From positions 124,001 through 188,000 of the forward strand of contig DYIU01000001.1 in the NCBI GenBank assembly GCA_020723485.1: DNA of 64,000 nt, written 5' to 3'. Below are positions 8,960 through 17,465 of the stretch, piece after piece. Position numbers and translations under genes: made by a program. The notes beneath the pieces were generated by a model that was not told where the DNA came from, did not search any database, and was given only the letters and a program-made list of their open reading frames with translations. The first letter of the stretch is position 1, and every line of letters starts with the position of its first letter. Source of the DNA: Acidimicrobium ferrooxidans (GTDB lineage Bacteria; Actinomycetota; Geothermincolia; Fen-727; Anoxymicrobiaceae).

Positions 8960-8970
8960 CCCCCCCCCCC
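8960..8970 (-). promoter_or_regulatory. G11 homopolymer forming the znuA ribosome binding site
   Basis: Eleven consecutive C on the plus strand read as G11 on the coding strand, ending five bases before the TTG start of the znuA-like gene. No other purine-rich Shine-Dalgarno candidate lies closer. Homopolymers of this length are prone to slipped-strand length change, which here would alter spacing or strength of the ribosome binding site rather than the reading frame. The tract could also be miscounted in assembly. Confidence 0.55.
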
Positions 8971-8979
8971 GGAGCCCGG

Positions 8980-9654
8980 CTAGGAACCGCTCTTGGGCCT
9001 GATGATTACCTCGTTGATGACATCGCCCACGGCGATGCTGTTGACCACGTCCATCCCTGAAACGGTCTGGCCGAACACCGTGTACTGCCCGTCCAGGAAC
9101 GACTGGGGGCCCAGGCATATGTAGAACTGGCTGCCGCCGGAGTTCGGGTGCTGGGCGCGCGCCATGGAGAGGGTCCCGTCCTGGTGCGGCAGGTCGTTGA
9201 ACTCCGCCGGAAGGTAATAGCCGGGGCCCCCCGTGCCGGCGTCGGTAGCGTTCGGGTCCTTGCTCTTCGGGTCGCCGCCCTGGATGACGAAACCCGGCTC
9301 GACCCTGTGGAACCTCACGCCGTTGTAGAACCCGGTGCGGGCAAGGTGTATGAAGCTCGCCACGGTGACCGGGGCCTTGTCAGGGAAGAATTCCAGCACT
9401 ATGTCGCCCTTTGCAGTCTTGAGGACGGCCTCGACGTCCGCCCCGTCCTGTGCGTCGGGGAAATCAGCCAAGGTCTTGACCGGCTTGCCGTCGGGCCCCA
9501 ACTGCTGGCCCCCGGAAGGCGTTGATGAAGGTGCTGATGACATCGCGCTCTCTCCTTCCTCTTTCTTTTCGCTCGAGCCGCCGCATCCCACGGTCGCCGC
9601 GGCGACCACGACCAGCAGTAGGAGCAGGGATACGATGAACAGTGTTCGTCTCAT
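8980..9654 (-). CDS. Cyclophilin-type peptidyl-prolyl isomerase lipoprotein
   Basis: The ATG at 9654 is preceded by AAAGGA and starts a signal peptide with a VGCGG lipobox near residue 24, so the longer open frame upstream is unlikely to be used. Mature protein: Ser/Pro-rich linker, then the cyclophilin core with VASFIHLARTGFYNG, RFHRVEPGFVIQGGD, LSMARAQHPNSGGSQFYI and FGQTVSGMDVVNSI. The conserved Arg and Phe-Gln region of the active site are present. Probable extracytoplasmic prolyl isomerase or foldase. 224 residues. Confidence 0.92.
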   Translation of the reverse strand: MRRTLFIVSLLLLLVVVAAATVGCGGSSEKKEEGESAMSSAPSSTPSGGQQLGPDGKPVKTLADFPDAQDGADVEAVLKTAKGDIVLEFFPDKAPVTVASFIHLARTGFYNGVRFHRVEPGFVIQGGDPKSKDPNATDAGTGGPGYYLPAEFNDLPHQDGTLSMARAQHPNSGGSQFYICLGPQSFLDGQYTVFGQTVSGMDVVNSIAVGDVINEVIIRPKSGS

Positions 9655-10266
9655 GCCGGTCCTTTCCCCCTCGAGGGCTATCCAGACCTCAGGTCGAATG
9701 CGGCGCCGGGAGCGCGCCACACAGGAAAGTATAGCAGGAGTGCCGCGAAGGACCCGGCTGCAGGGACGGAAGTCGACCTGAAGGAAAACCCTACGGTGAA
9801 GGAGAACTAAACGGCAAATGCCAGGATTGCTGTAAGGCGGGAGGAGCTTTGGGACTGGAACACGGTTCGAGCAGATGGCTGTTCGAGAGCACCGGGTGGC
9901 TTGCCGCGCACAGGCGCAAGCAGTATTCCGAAAAGCAGAACCCGTTCCGCTTCTACCACGACAGCCTGACCGGCCAGGTCACACCCGCGACCCCGCAGCA
10001 TAATCCGCTTCAAGGCTGGCGCTCCTGCAGTCTCACACTGCTCGGCCGCCCGCCCGTCACCAACGACGAGACCTAGTCATAAGTCGGGGTCACGTCTGAT
10101 TTTATGACACCACTGCGAATGATCCCGTGTCATGCGCTTGTTCCACCGTCTCAGGTCCAGTCATAAATCAGACGTGACCCCGACTTATTAACGCAGTTGC
10201 GTAACGGCTCTGTCTCTGAAACCATACAGGCGTGCGGACCGCGGTGCCGAGCAGTGGAGGCTTTTT
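9655..10266 (+). other. Gene-poor interval between cyclophilin and FAD oxidase genes
   Basis: About 610 bases with no gene I can support. A 75-codon frame at 9849-10076 (TTG start near GGGAGGAG) and an opposite-strand frame at 9807-10013 overlap each other, lack recognisable motifs and are left unannotated. The right half contains an imperfect palindrome with arms at 10080-10108 and 10160-10190. Both flanking genes start outward from the interval, so it must also contain divergent promoters, but none is clear. Confidence 0.5.
10080..10190. repeat. GGGGTCA-core palindromic element A
   Basis: Left arm 10080-10108 and right arm 10160-10190 are reverse complements over about 28 bases with one extra T in the left arm; the loop is about 51 bases. 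The arms contain GTCGGGGTCACGTCTGATT. It shares the GGGGTCA core with three other intergenic palindromes in the window. The shape is like a REP/REPIN doublet; no associated transposase lies in the window. Confidence 0.7.
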
Positions 10267-11892
10267 ATGGCAACAAAGAGCCGGATCAGGGAGGGGGCGC
10301 GGGAACGAAGGGTGGTCCAGAGGCCCCAGGTCTTCGAGAAGGACCCGGTCCACAACCGGGCCGAGAACCTCGCGGAGGCGCTCTCGGCCCTCAAGGACGC
10401 GCTCGGTGACGAGTGGGCCACGGATTCCCCCTCTATCATGTGCGGCTACGCCCGGGACCAGAGCTTCACCCCCGCCAGCTACCCCCACATAGTATGCATG
10501 CCCGCGAGCACGGAAGACGTCCAGTCCGTGTACCGCGTCGCGAACGAGTACCTGGTGGACGTGCTCCCGTACGGCACCGGGCTCTCGACGGGGGGCATGA
10601 CCATACCTCCGCTGGGGGGCATAATCGCCGACCTGCGCCGGATGGACAGGATAGTGGAGCTCGACGGCGAGAACATGTTCGCCACCATCGAGCCCGGTGT
10701 CAACTTCCTCGAGCTGCAGGCCGCGGCCCAGCGGGCCGGATGCAGGCTACTCAACCCGTCAACGGCGGCGACCGCGGGAGTCCTCAGCAACCACCTCTTC
10801 TGCAACATCAACACGATGGCGTCCAAGTACGGTTTCGGGATGGACAACATCATAGACGTCGAGGTGGTCCTGCCGACCGGTGACGTGTTCCGCTGCGGCC
10901 CGTCATCGTACGGCGCGGTCAAGGGGGCGGTTGCCGGCCCCGGCCCGGACATGTCACCCATGTTCAGGTATGCCTTCGGGTCGCTCGGGACCGTGACCAG
11001 GATGACCGTCCGCCTCTACCCCGAGGCCCCGGTCCACTCCTACCTGTTCCCATCGTACGAGGAGGACAGGCTGGAGGTCCTCGCCGAGGCGCTCCAGATG
11101 GTCGCGCAGGACAACCTGTCGCTCGAGCTCGCGCACCTCATGAACTCGTTCTACGGCATCTTCATAGGCGACAACAACGCCGAGGCGAGCAAGGTCACGG
11201 AACTCATGCCCCGGCACAACCTCCTGACCGTCTTCGGCGGCGAGACGGAGGAGGAAGCGGACCTCAAGGCGACCTTGACAAGGAGGATGCTAGAGGAGAA
11301 CTACCCGATGTTCGATTACCTCCCGAAGGAGGCCATCGACGACATGACCGAAGAGTACGAGTTCGTCGACTGGGAGAAGTGGCTCAAGTTCTTCAACGTA
11401 ACGGTCAGGGTCCAGCGGGTGCGCGGCTCGTTCATGATAGGCGGGTTGATCGACAAGCTATGCAACATGGTCGGCATCGAGAAGATGATGCGCGCCGTCT
11501 GCACGGACCAGGTCGGCACCAACGACGACGCGCTGCGGCCAGACGACGCCTCCACCTACCTGCAGCCTTACCACATGGGGCGCTCGGCCTACATGGAGTA
11601 CGACCTCTACACCAACCAGGCGGACAAGGACGACCTCATCCGGATGCTGCTGGCGTACTTCAAGTCCACCTTCAAAGGCATGGGTGAGGGCATGCTGTTC
11701 GCCGCCGGGATGTCCGCGATGATCACGGGCATCCACCCGATGGTCGAGATGGCGGTCGAGGCCACGATGCCCAACCTGGTCCAGCTCGTGCGGGCCTACA
11801 AGAAGATAAAGATGGAGCTCGACCCGAACAATGTGGCGTGCCGGCGCTGGGAGTACGAGGACAGCTGCGCCAAGAAGTTCATAATGTTCTGA
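10267..11892 (+). CDS. FAD-binding oxidase/dehydrogenase (vanillyl-alcohol oxidase/PCMH fold)
   Basis: A 541-residue flavoprotein. The FAD_binding_4 domain (about 70-250) shows YGTGLSTGGM, the conserved IEPGVNFLELQ, STAATAGVLSNHL and GFGMDNIIDVEVVLPTG, then FGSLGTVTRMTVRLYPE. The C-terminal half is the substrate cap. The ATG follows GGAGG by about eight bases. The closest general type is the 4-cresol dehydrogenase/glycolate oxidase group, but substrate and electron acceptor are unknown. It precedes a second flavoprotein and an SDR on the same strand. Confidence 0.85.
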   Translation: MATKSRIREGARERRVVQRPQVFEKDPVHNRAENLAEALSALKDALGDEWATDSPSIMCGYARDQSFTPASYPHIVCMPASTEDVQSVYRVANEYLVDVLPYGTGLSTGGMTIPPLGGIIADLRRMDRIVELDGENMFATIEPGVNFLELQAAAQRAGCRLLNPSTAATAGVLSNHLFCNINTMASKYGFGMDNIIDVEVVLPTGDVFRCGPSSYGAVKGAVAGPGPDMSPMFRYAFGSLGTVTRMTVRLYPEAPVHSYLFPSYEEDRLEVLAEALQMVAQDNLSLELAHLMNSFYGIFIGDNNAEASKVTELMPRHNLLTVFGGETEEEADLKATLTRRMLEENYPMFDYLPKEAIDDMTEEYEFVDWEKWLKFFNVTVRVQRVRGSFMIGGLIDKLCNMVGIEKMMRAVCTDQVGTNDDALRPDDASTYLQPYHMGRSAYMEYDLYTNQADKDDLIRMLLAYFKSTFKGMGEGMLFAAGMSAMITGIHPMVEMAVEATMPNLVQLVRAYKKIKMELDPNNVACRRWEYEDSCAKKFIMF

Positions 11893-11962
11893 ACCGCGCC
11901 GGCCTGCAGCGCCGATTCGTAGCGCCGACCTCCTGGTCGGCGATGACTCCGGGGGTAGTCCT

Positions 11963-13057
11963 ATGAGCGGAGGTTACGGCTCCAGGGAGGTCACCATCGT
12001 CGGGGCGGGGCTCGCGGGTCTCACCGCGGCGCTCAACCTCGCCCGAGACGGAAAGGAAGTGCGGGTCCTCGAGAAGTACGACAGGCCCGGGGGCATCCCC
12101 CTCGCCCACCCGGCGGTCGACGTGACTCCCATGGACCCGGGCCCTCTCGGGAAGTTCATCGGGGTGGAGCTCGCCGAGCCCTACGTCTGGAAGTGCCGCG
12201 AGTTCACGACATACGCGTACGGCCGGAAGATACCCATGGACGCGGACGCGTCGAACACCTACTGCGTCGAGAGGGGCCACCGCAAGACCGCGCTCGACTA
12301 CCACCTCTACGAGCTGTGCATCGAAGCCGGCGTGACTTTCGAGTTCGGCATGCCGTTCGTGAGCCAGGGTGACTTCGCCTCCCTTCCCATCGATTCCATC
12401 GTCGCAACCGGCCTGTACTTCGAGGCGTTCGAGGCGTTCAACATCCCCTACCAGAAGGTGTTCGGTTACCTGGGCAAGGGGCGGTCCAGCAGGGACTACC
12501 CGTGCTGCGCGGCATGGTTCCACGACTACACCCTGGACTACGCATACTACGGCGCGTGCAACGGCGCTGTCTTCTGCCTGTACTTCGCGAGGGAGCCGGT
12601 CAATGTGGACGAGTTCGACCGGTTCTGCTCCGAGCAGCTCCTCGGGCAGGAAGGGATGGAGTGCCAGCGCTGGGATTACTACGAGGGGCTCGTCGCCACC
12701 GGTGCATACAACACCCCCAGGCTGTTCGCCGGGGACAAGATACTGGCGGGCACAGTCTCGGGGATGATGGACCCGTTCGCACTGTTCGGAGTGCACGGCT
12801 CGCTCGCATCCGGCAAGATAGCCGCGATGGCGCACAGCGACAAGGCTGAAGCATTCAGGCTCTTCAAGCTCTTCAACAGGTACTACAACCGCAGCCTTAC
12901 CGTAAGGCGGGTGTTCGACGCAACGCCCGTAGCGGTCAGGAAGGCGCTCCTGGGACCGGCGCTTGCCTACGTGCAGAGCCACATCGACCGCTTAGCCGAG
13001 TCGATGAACAACCTCAACAAGTCAATCCCCGGCTACCGCCAGCTTCCTCAAGGATAG
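11963..13057 (+). CDS. FAD/NAD(P)-binding oxidoreductase
   Basis: A 364-residue protein starting with a clear dinucleotide-binding fold, VTIVGAGLAGLTAALNLA, followed by the acidic end of beta-2 (VLEKYDRPGG). The C-terminal segment GDKILAGTVSGMMDPFALFGVHGSLASGKIAA is the usual second FAD contact of geranylgeranyl-reductase or amine-oxidase-like flavoproteins. Cysteine pairs (YPCCAAW, YYGACNG) lie mid-protein. The product is unidentified. It ends overlapping a GTG of the SDR gene and starts 70 bases after the FAD oxidase. Confidence 0.8.
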   Translation: MSGGYGSREVTIVGAGLAGLTAALNLARDGKEVRVLEKYDRPGGIPLAHPAVDVTPMDPGPLGKFIGVELAEPYVWKCREFTTYAYGRKIPMDADASNTYCVERGHRKTALDYHLYELCIEAGVTFEFGMPFVSQGDFASLPIDSIVATGLYFEAFEAFNIPYQKVFGYLGKGRSSRDYPCCAAWFHDYTLDYAYYGACNGAVFCLYFAREPVNVDEFDRFCSEQLLGQEGMECQRWDYYEGLVATGAYNTPRLFAGDKILAGTVSGMMDPFALFGVHGSLASGKIAAMAHSDKAEAFRLFKLFNRYYNRSLTVRRVFDATPVAVRKALLGPALAYVQSHIDRLAESMNNLNKSIPGYRQLPQG

Positions 13058-13065
13058 TGACGGTC

Positions 13066-13881
13066 ATGGGCGCACGGGGCACGGCACTGATCACCGGAGC
13101 ATCCGCGGGCCTGGGTGAGGCCTACAGCCGAGCCCTCGCAGCGCGGGGTTACGACCTCATCCTGGTTGCGAGACGCCTGGACCTGCTGGAGAACCTCGCG
13201 GCGGAGCTGCGGTCGCGCCACGGGATCGAGGCTGAGGCGTTTGCGGCCGACCTGACATCTGAAGAGGAACTGGAGCGCGTGGCGCTGCGCATCGAACAGG
13301 CAGACCGCCTCGTGATTCTCGTCAACAACGCGGGCTGCGCGGTCGAGGGCTTCTTTGTTGACACTGATATCGAACGGCAGATGGACGTGGTCAGGTTGCA
13401 CGACCTTGCCGGCATGCGCCTGGCACGGGCGGCGCTGCCGCAGTTGATCGCGCGGGGCGCCGGCGCGCTCATCTTCGTGTCATCAATGGGAGGGCTCTTC
13501 CCTTTCCCCGCCAACGTGACCTACAACGCCAGCAAAGCCTTCCTAGTCTCCTTCGCCCAGTCCCTCGCGCTGGAGCTCTGGCGCACGGGCGTGCGGGTGC
13601 AGGCGCTCTGCCCGGGTCTCACTCACACCTCTTTCCACGCGACAATGGGGGTGGACGTGTCGCAGGTCCCGGAGGGGATGTGGATGAGCGCGGATGAAGT
13701 CGTTGAGGAATCCCTGCAGGCCCTGGAGGAAGGCCGGCACGGCAGGATAGTGTTCATCCCCGGCAAGCGCAACCGACGCCTGGGATGGCTGCTTCTGCTC
13801 CCGAGACCTGCGATCTTCCGGGCTGTGGCGATGCTCGCGAGGATCCTGGAGAAGATAGTCGGGTCTCCGTCAAGAGACTGA
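13066..13881 (+). CDS. Short-chain dehydrogenase/reductase
   Basis: A 271-residue classical SDR: nucleotide motif TGASAGLGEA, NNAGCA, catalytic Ser in FVSSMGG and the YNASK Tyr/Lys pair. The C-terminal 30 residues after FIPGKRNRR are hydrophobic and may be a membrane anchor. I chose ATG 13066 because AGGA sits about 11 bases upstream; a GTG at 13057 overlapping the previous stop is the alternative. The order suggests a shared transcript with the two flavoproteins. Confidence 0.87.
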   Translation: MGARGTALITGASAGLGEAYSRALAARGYDLILVARRLDLLENLAAELRSRHGIEAEAFAADLTSEEELERVALRIEQADRLVILVNNAGCAVEGFFVDTDIERQMDVVRLHDLAGMRLARAALPQLIARGAGALIFVSSMGGLFPFPANVTYNASKAFLVSFAQSLALELWRTGVRVQALCPGLTHTSFHATMGVDVSQVPEGMWMSADEVVEESLQALEEGRHGRIVFIPGKRNRRLGWLLLLPRPAIFRAVAMLARILEKIVGSPSRD

Positions 13882-14000
13882 TCCGTCGACCCCCTCAGGC
13901 CACCCTACCTCCCCAGGCGAACCGGTTTCATCTGCAGGATAAGTCGCACCCGCCTCTAATCCGAATACTGCGTGGATTCGAGCGGCTGAGGGGAATAGCG

Positions 14001-15080
14001 GTGCGGTGCGGCATTCGTGTTTTGATAATAGTCTCTGTGATAGCGGGCGCGGCTCTCCCAGGCATGCTCCGGAGTGCTTCTGCGGGCGAACGCGGAGACC
14101 GCATCGTGCTGAGGTGGGATACGCCTGAGGACCTGGACCTGCATATCACCGGGCCGGTCGAAGGCGGCGGCTTCCACGTGTTCGCCTGGGAGCCCCGGCT
14201 GAAAGGGGCGGTGCGTCTCGAAGGCGACTCGAAGACGGGCCCGGCCGCGGAGACCGTCTCGATTCCGGAGAGGGGCCCGGGTATCTACCAGGTGTACGTC
14301 CACTCATTCTCCGCCCGCGGGGCGGTGCGCGGCGACTCCCTCTCGCGGTCCGGGGCCCATGTGAGCGTCTACTCCGGGGGCTCGGTCCGGCAGACGTTCG
14401 CGGTGCCGGCCGGGCAGCCGGGCAACCTGTGGACCGTATGTTACCTCTCCGGAGAAACACTCGCGCCGGTCGGCAACATGACCTTCGAGAGCGACCCCCG
14501 TGCGGTAGGCACTTCCATCGAGAGCGCGCTTATCCCGGGGGACATACTGCTGGGCACCATAGACGACAGCCTGGTCCCCGGGAAATGGAGCCACGTCGCC
14601 ATGTACGCGGGAGACGGGGACATCCTGGAGGCGCCCGCGGAAGACGGCTGCGTGGAAGAGCGCATCGTCGAGGACTGGTCCTTCCCGGACAAGACCTGGG
14701 TCGCCTACCTCCGGGTCGTCTCCGCCGAAACCCCCGAGCGCCTGGCAGCGGTCGAGTTCGCCAGGGTCGAGGCGCGCAGGTGCGCCCCGTACGACGTGAG
14801 GTTCTACTCCAAACAGGCGCACGGCGACAGCTGGTACTGCAGCGAGCTCGTCTGGGCCGCCTACCTCGAGGGCAGCGGGGGGCGGGTGAACCTCGAGCAC
14901 TCTCCCGACTTCTGGGGAGTGTACCCGTGGGAGATCGCTTCTTCGCAGCACGTGGTGTCGTTCGGGGGGCACTACGAAAGGCGTACCTCCCGGGGGCCCA
15001 AGGTCGTCTATCTCGCGCTCAAGACCGGGGTGGTCCACGTGTTCGACTGGACCCTGGACCTGCTCGGCTGGATCTTCTGA
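14001..15080 (+). CDS. Secreted protein with YfaP-like beta domain and YiiX/NlpC-like papain-fold domain
   Basis: The GTG at 14001 follows GAGGGGA and starts a signal peptide ending near ASAGE, giving 359 residues; the longer upstream frame is a shadow of the SDR gene. Residues 35-150 (VLRWDTPEDLDLHITGP, FHVFAWE, YQVYVHSF) resemble the YfaP/DUF2135 beta-sandwich. Residues 175-330 hold a permuted papain-like hydrolase: IPGDILLG, SHVAMYAGDGDILEA with the His, and WYCSELVWAAY with the Cys nucleophile, as in YiiX/DUF830 proteins. Probable extracytoplasmic amidase or thioesterase; substrate unknown. Confidence 0.78.
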   Translation: MRCGIRVLIIVSVIAGAALPGMLRSASAGERGDRIVLRWDTPEDLDLHITGPVEGGGFHVFAWEPRLKGAVRLEGDSKTGPAAETVSIPERGPGIYQVYVHSFSARGAVRGDSLSRSGAHVSVYSGGSVRQTFAVPAGQPGNLWTVCYLSGETLAPVGNMTFESDPRAVGTSIESALIPGDILLGTIDDSLVPGKWSHVAMYAGDGDILEAPAEDGCVEERIVEDWSFPDKTWVAYLRVVSAETPERLAAVEFARVEARRCAPYDVRFYSKQAHGDSWYCSELVWAAYLEGSGGRVNLEHSPDFWGVYPWEIASSQHVVSFGGHYERRTSRGPKVVYLALKTGVVHVFDWTLDLLGWIF

Positions 15081-15193
15081 CGCACGTTCTGCGACCCTGA
15101 AGGGGGAATCGCGCACCCGCTATCGAATTCGACCACTCGCATGAATCGACTCGACAGGAGGCGGCACGAGGCCGCCGCGGCAAGGGGGTAGTC

Positions 15194-15565
15194 ATGGGAG
15201 CGGACCTGGTTCACTTCGAGATCGTCGGCGACGACGCCGACAAGCTGGCCGAGTTCTACACAAAGGCCCTGGGCTGGATGCTCGATGAGCCGATGGAGGA
15301 GTTCGGCGGCTACAGGGGCATCAAGACGAGCGACAACGAGAACGCGGTCGGCGGGGGCTTGTACAAGAGAACCATGCCTCAGCAGGGCAACCTCAACTAC
15401 TACAACTCCGAGGACATCGAGGCGTCCGTCTCAATGGTGAAGGAGAACGGAGGCCAGGTCGCCATGGAGAAGATGGCGGTCAAGGGCATGGGGTACTTCG
15501 CCGTCTGCATCGACCCGGCGGGCAACCCGTTCGGCTTCTGGAAGACGGACGAGACCGCCGAATAG
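15194..15565 (+). CDS. VOC (glyoxalase/bleomycin-resistance fold) family protein
   Basis: A 123-residue protein with two beta-alpha-beta-beta-beta modules: VHFEIVGDDADKLAEFYTKALGW at the N-terminus and YFAVCIDPAGNPFGFWK at the C-terminus. These match the VKP-type VOC proteins annotated as predicted enzymes related to lactoylglutathione lyase. One candidate metal His (H7) is visible; the other ligand positions are not all obvious. ATG preceded by AAGGGGG. It stands alone on the plus strand with modest spacing to its neighbours. Confidence 0.85.
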   Translation: MGADLVHFEIVGDDADKLAEFYTKALGWMLDEPMEEFGGYRGIKTSDNENAVGGGLYKRTMPQQGNLNYYNSEDIEASVSMVKENGGQVAMEKMAVKGMGYFAVCIDPAGNPFGFWKTDETAE

Positions 15566-15613
15566 ACAGTAAGCGCCCGGGGAAACAAGCACAGTCCCGA
15601 GGGGGGAGACCGC

Positions 15614-16078
15614 ATGAGAAAGCTCGCAGTACTGATCATCGTCGCACTGGTCTGCCTGTCGATCGCGGCCGCCGGCTGCGGCGAGAGCGAGGAGCCCGAG
15701 ACCAAGAAGACCTCTCCGAAGAGCGAGCCGGTCTCCACCGCCCCGCCAGCGCCGCCTTTCCAGCAGCAGACTTTCGAGAATGTTAAATCCGCTCACTACG
15801 TTTCATCGGACCCTGCTAACAACGCGCTGCTGACAAGCCCGCCTGCCCAGGTGACGATATTCTTCAATTTCAACCTCGGCACGAACAACTACATAAAGGT
15901 GACCAGGGACGGGGCAGACGTAAACTCTGGAGCGCTCGCGGTGGCTCCGGACAAGCTCTCGATGAGCCAACCGGTGAGCGCCGGGACTACCGGGAACTAC
16001 AAGGTCGACTACCAGGCGTCGTGGCCGGACGGGTCGTACCATTTCGGTTCTTTCGGCTTCTCGGTTCAGCTGCCATGA
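15614..16078 (+). CDS. CopC-domain lipoprotein
   Basis: A 154-residue lipoprotein with lipobox AAAGC near residue 22, a Pro/Ser/Thr-rich linker and a CopC-like beta-sandwich (HYVSSDPANNALLTSPP, then VTIFFNF and YQASWPDGSYHFGSFGFSV). The canonical CopC signature SxPAxxAxLxxxP is visible. The N-terminal copper-ligand His of CopC is offset and a clear copper site is not evident. Probable outer-face copper handling; it lies 16 bases before a second CopC-type gene. Confidence 0.8.
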   Translation: MRKLAVLIIVALVCLSIAAAGCGESEEPETKKTSPKSEPVSTAPPAPPFQQQTFENVKSAHYVSSDPANNALLTSPPAQVTIFFNFNLGTNNYIKVTRDGADVNSGALAVAPDKLSMSQPVSAGTTGNYKVDYQASWPDGSYHFGSFGFSVQLP

Positions 16079-16094
16079 AAGTCAGGGCAGGCTG

Positions 16095-16796
16095 ATGAAG
16101 AAAGCGCTTCTGACAGCGTTGCTGTGCGCCGTGTCTCTGGCAGTCTCGCTGTCCGGCTGCGGCGAGCAATCTGCCGCTGTAGTAAAAGCCCCGCGGTTCA
16201 ACGACTCGACGCCGCCCGCCGGAGCGCAATACGCCGCTCAGCCCATCAACGTCACACTCAACTTCAGCGTGGACGTCGAGGCCGAGGGCAGTTCGCTGAG
16301 TGTCGAGGGCTCTGACGGCAAGGAGTGGGCGCGAGGGCCGGTCGTGATCGAGGACCAGAATACCGCCATGAAGCGCGAACTCGCCCCGGGGATGCCCGAC
16401 GGCATGTATACGGTCTCCTACACGGCCGCGCTGGCCAGCGGGACCTCCGGTGACGGCAGGTTCTCCTTCAGCATCGACACGGACCTCCAGTCGGACTACG
16501 AGGACCTGCGCGGCGAGGATGCGGTGACCATCTCGATGAATCACCTGGCGTTCGAGCCGAAGGACGCCATCGTCTCGCCGGGCACCACCATCACGTGGAC
16601 CAACCAGGAGGGCGCGCCGCATTTCGTGAACACGGAGACCCACCCCGAGCACACGTACTACCCGCCGATGAACTCGACGGAGCTCGCGCAGGGGCAGACG
16701 TTCTCGGTGAAGCTCGAGACACCCGGTCAGTATGACTACCACTGCTCCCTGCACTACCCCCAGAAGATGGTGGGCAGCATCATTGTGGCCGAGTGA
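16095..16796 (+). CDS. CopC domain fused to plastocyanin-like cupredoxin, lipoprotein
   Basis: A 233-residue lipoprotein (lipobox SLSGC near residue 21). Residues about 35-130 form a CopC-like domain (STPPAGAQYAAQPINVTLNF ending GRFSFSID). Residues about 145-233 form a cupredoxin with the full type 1 copper set: His in APHFVNTE, Cys and His in YDYHCSLHYPQKM, and the Met in that motif. A role in periplasmic or surface electron transfer or copper delivery is inferred. Co-oriented with the preceding CopC lipoprotein. Confidence 0.87.
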   Translation: MKKALLTALLCAVSLAVSLSGCGEQSAAVVKAPRFNDSTPPAGAQYAAQPINVTLNFSVDVEAEGSSLSVEGSDGKEWARGPVVIEDQNTAMKRELAPGMPDGMYTVSYTAALASGTSGDGRFSFSIDTDLQSDYEDLRGEDAVTISMNHLAFEPKDAIVSPGTTITWTNQEGAPHFVNTETHPEHTYYPPMNSTELAQGQTFSVKLETPGQYDYHCSLHYPQKMVGSIIVAE

Positions 16797-16802
16797 TCCA
16801 TC

Positions 16803-17231
16803 CTACTTGTGAGTCGGGCCCGTGTTCGTGTCCGGCGGCGGGGGTTCAGGCGCGGGAGCGGGCTCGGGCGCGGGAGCGGGCTCCGGTTCCGGCTCCGGCT
16901 CGGGAGCCGGTGCGGGAGCGGGTGATGGGGTCGGGGCGGGTGCCGGCTCGGCGGAGGGCGCAGTCACCTGTGTCTGGACGGGCGTGTTTCCCTGCTGCGA
17001 TTCGGAGGCTCCGGTAACGGTTCGTGACCCCGCCGGAGAGGCGGACTGCTCAGCCGCCGGCGCCGCCTGTGCCGGCTGCTCCCCAGAGGGCTGAGACGCG
17101 GGAGTCCCGGCCTTCTCTTTCTCCGCGGACGTCTTCCTCCCGGACGTCGCCCCGCCGCAGCCGGCCGCCACCAGCGCCGCGACGGCGAGTGCGATTAGTG
17201 CAAGTAGGACCGTGCGCCTTCTCGTGAGCAT
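16803..17231 (-). CDS. Ala/Pro/Glu-rich lipoprotein of unknown function
   Basis: A 142-residue product with a signal peptide and a VAAGC lipobox near residue 25, then a low-complexity tail ending in about 50 residues of alternating Pro, Ala and Glu (PAPEPEPEPEPAPAPEP). GGAGG lies seven bases before the ATG, which supports this strand over the glycine-rich frame on the other strand. The tail probably forms an extended, wall-spanning stalk. There is no functional domain after it, so its role is unclear. It converges with the cupredoxin gene. Confidence 0.7.
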   Translation of the reverse strand: MLTRRRTVLLALIALAVAALVAAGCGGATSGRKTSAEKEKAGTPASQPSGEQPAQAAPAAEQSASPAGSRTVTGASESQQGNTPVQTQVTAPSAEPAPAPTPSPAPAPAPEPEPEPEPAPAPEPAPAPEPPPPDTNTGPTHK

Positions 17232-17353
17232 GAGGTACCTCCGATCGCGAGCCCCTGGCGAAGAGCCGTGCGACCGTGCGATACCTCCACCGCTGGCCCG
17301 TCAACATCCTCCCGTGACGGCCGCTGATGAAGCCTATTAATGCGCTGTAGAAA

Positions 17354-17391
17354 GGGCGGGAACATTGACGCATGTCAATAAGTCCCCGCCC
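17354..17391 (-). terminator. Nested hairpin downstream of the thiolase gene
   Basis: GGGCGGG at 17354-17360 pairs with CCCGCCC at 17385-17391, with an inner TTGAC/GTCAA stem around a GCAT loop. On the minus strand a short T tract follows (CCCGCCCTTTCT), so it likely ends thiolase transcripts. It is 75 bases past the thiolase stop. Confidence 0.5.
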
Positions 17392-17465
17392 AAAGCGGTT
17401 TTTCATCCTGATTGGGGGTGCTCGCCGGCCCGTCTGGGGGATTGCCCCGGGCGGTCCGCGGCGCC

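Noticed and set aside
9849-10076. Short plus-strand frame in the cyclophilin/FAD oxidase gap
   Set aside because: TTG start too close to the purine run, no motif, and a competing frame on the other strand; left in the gap description.
16822-17094. Glycine/serine-rich plus-strand frame
   Set aside because: It mirrors the Pro/Ala/Glu-rich lipoprotein tail, whose strand has GGAGG, signal peptide and lipobox.
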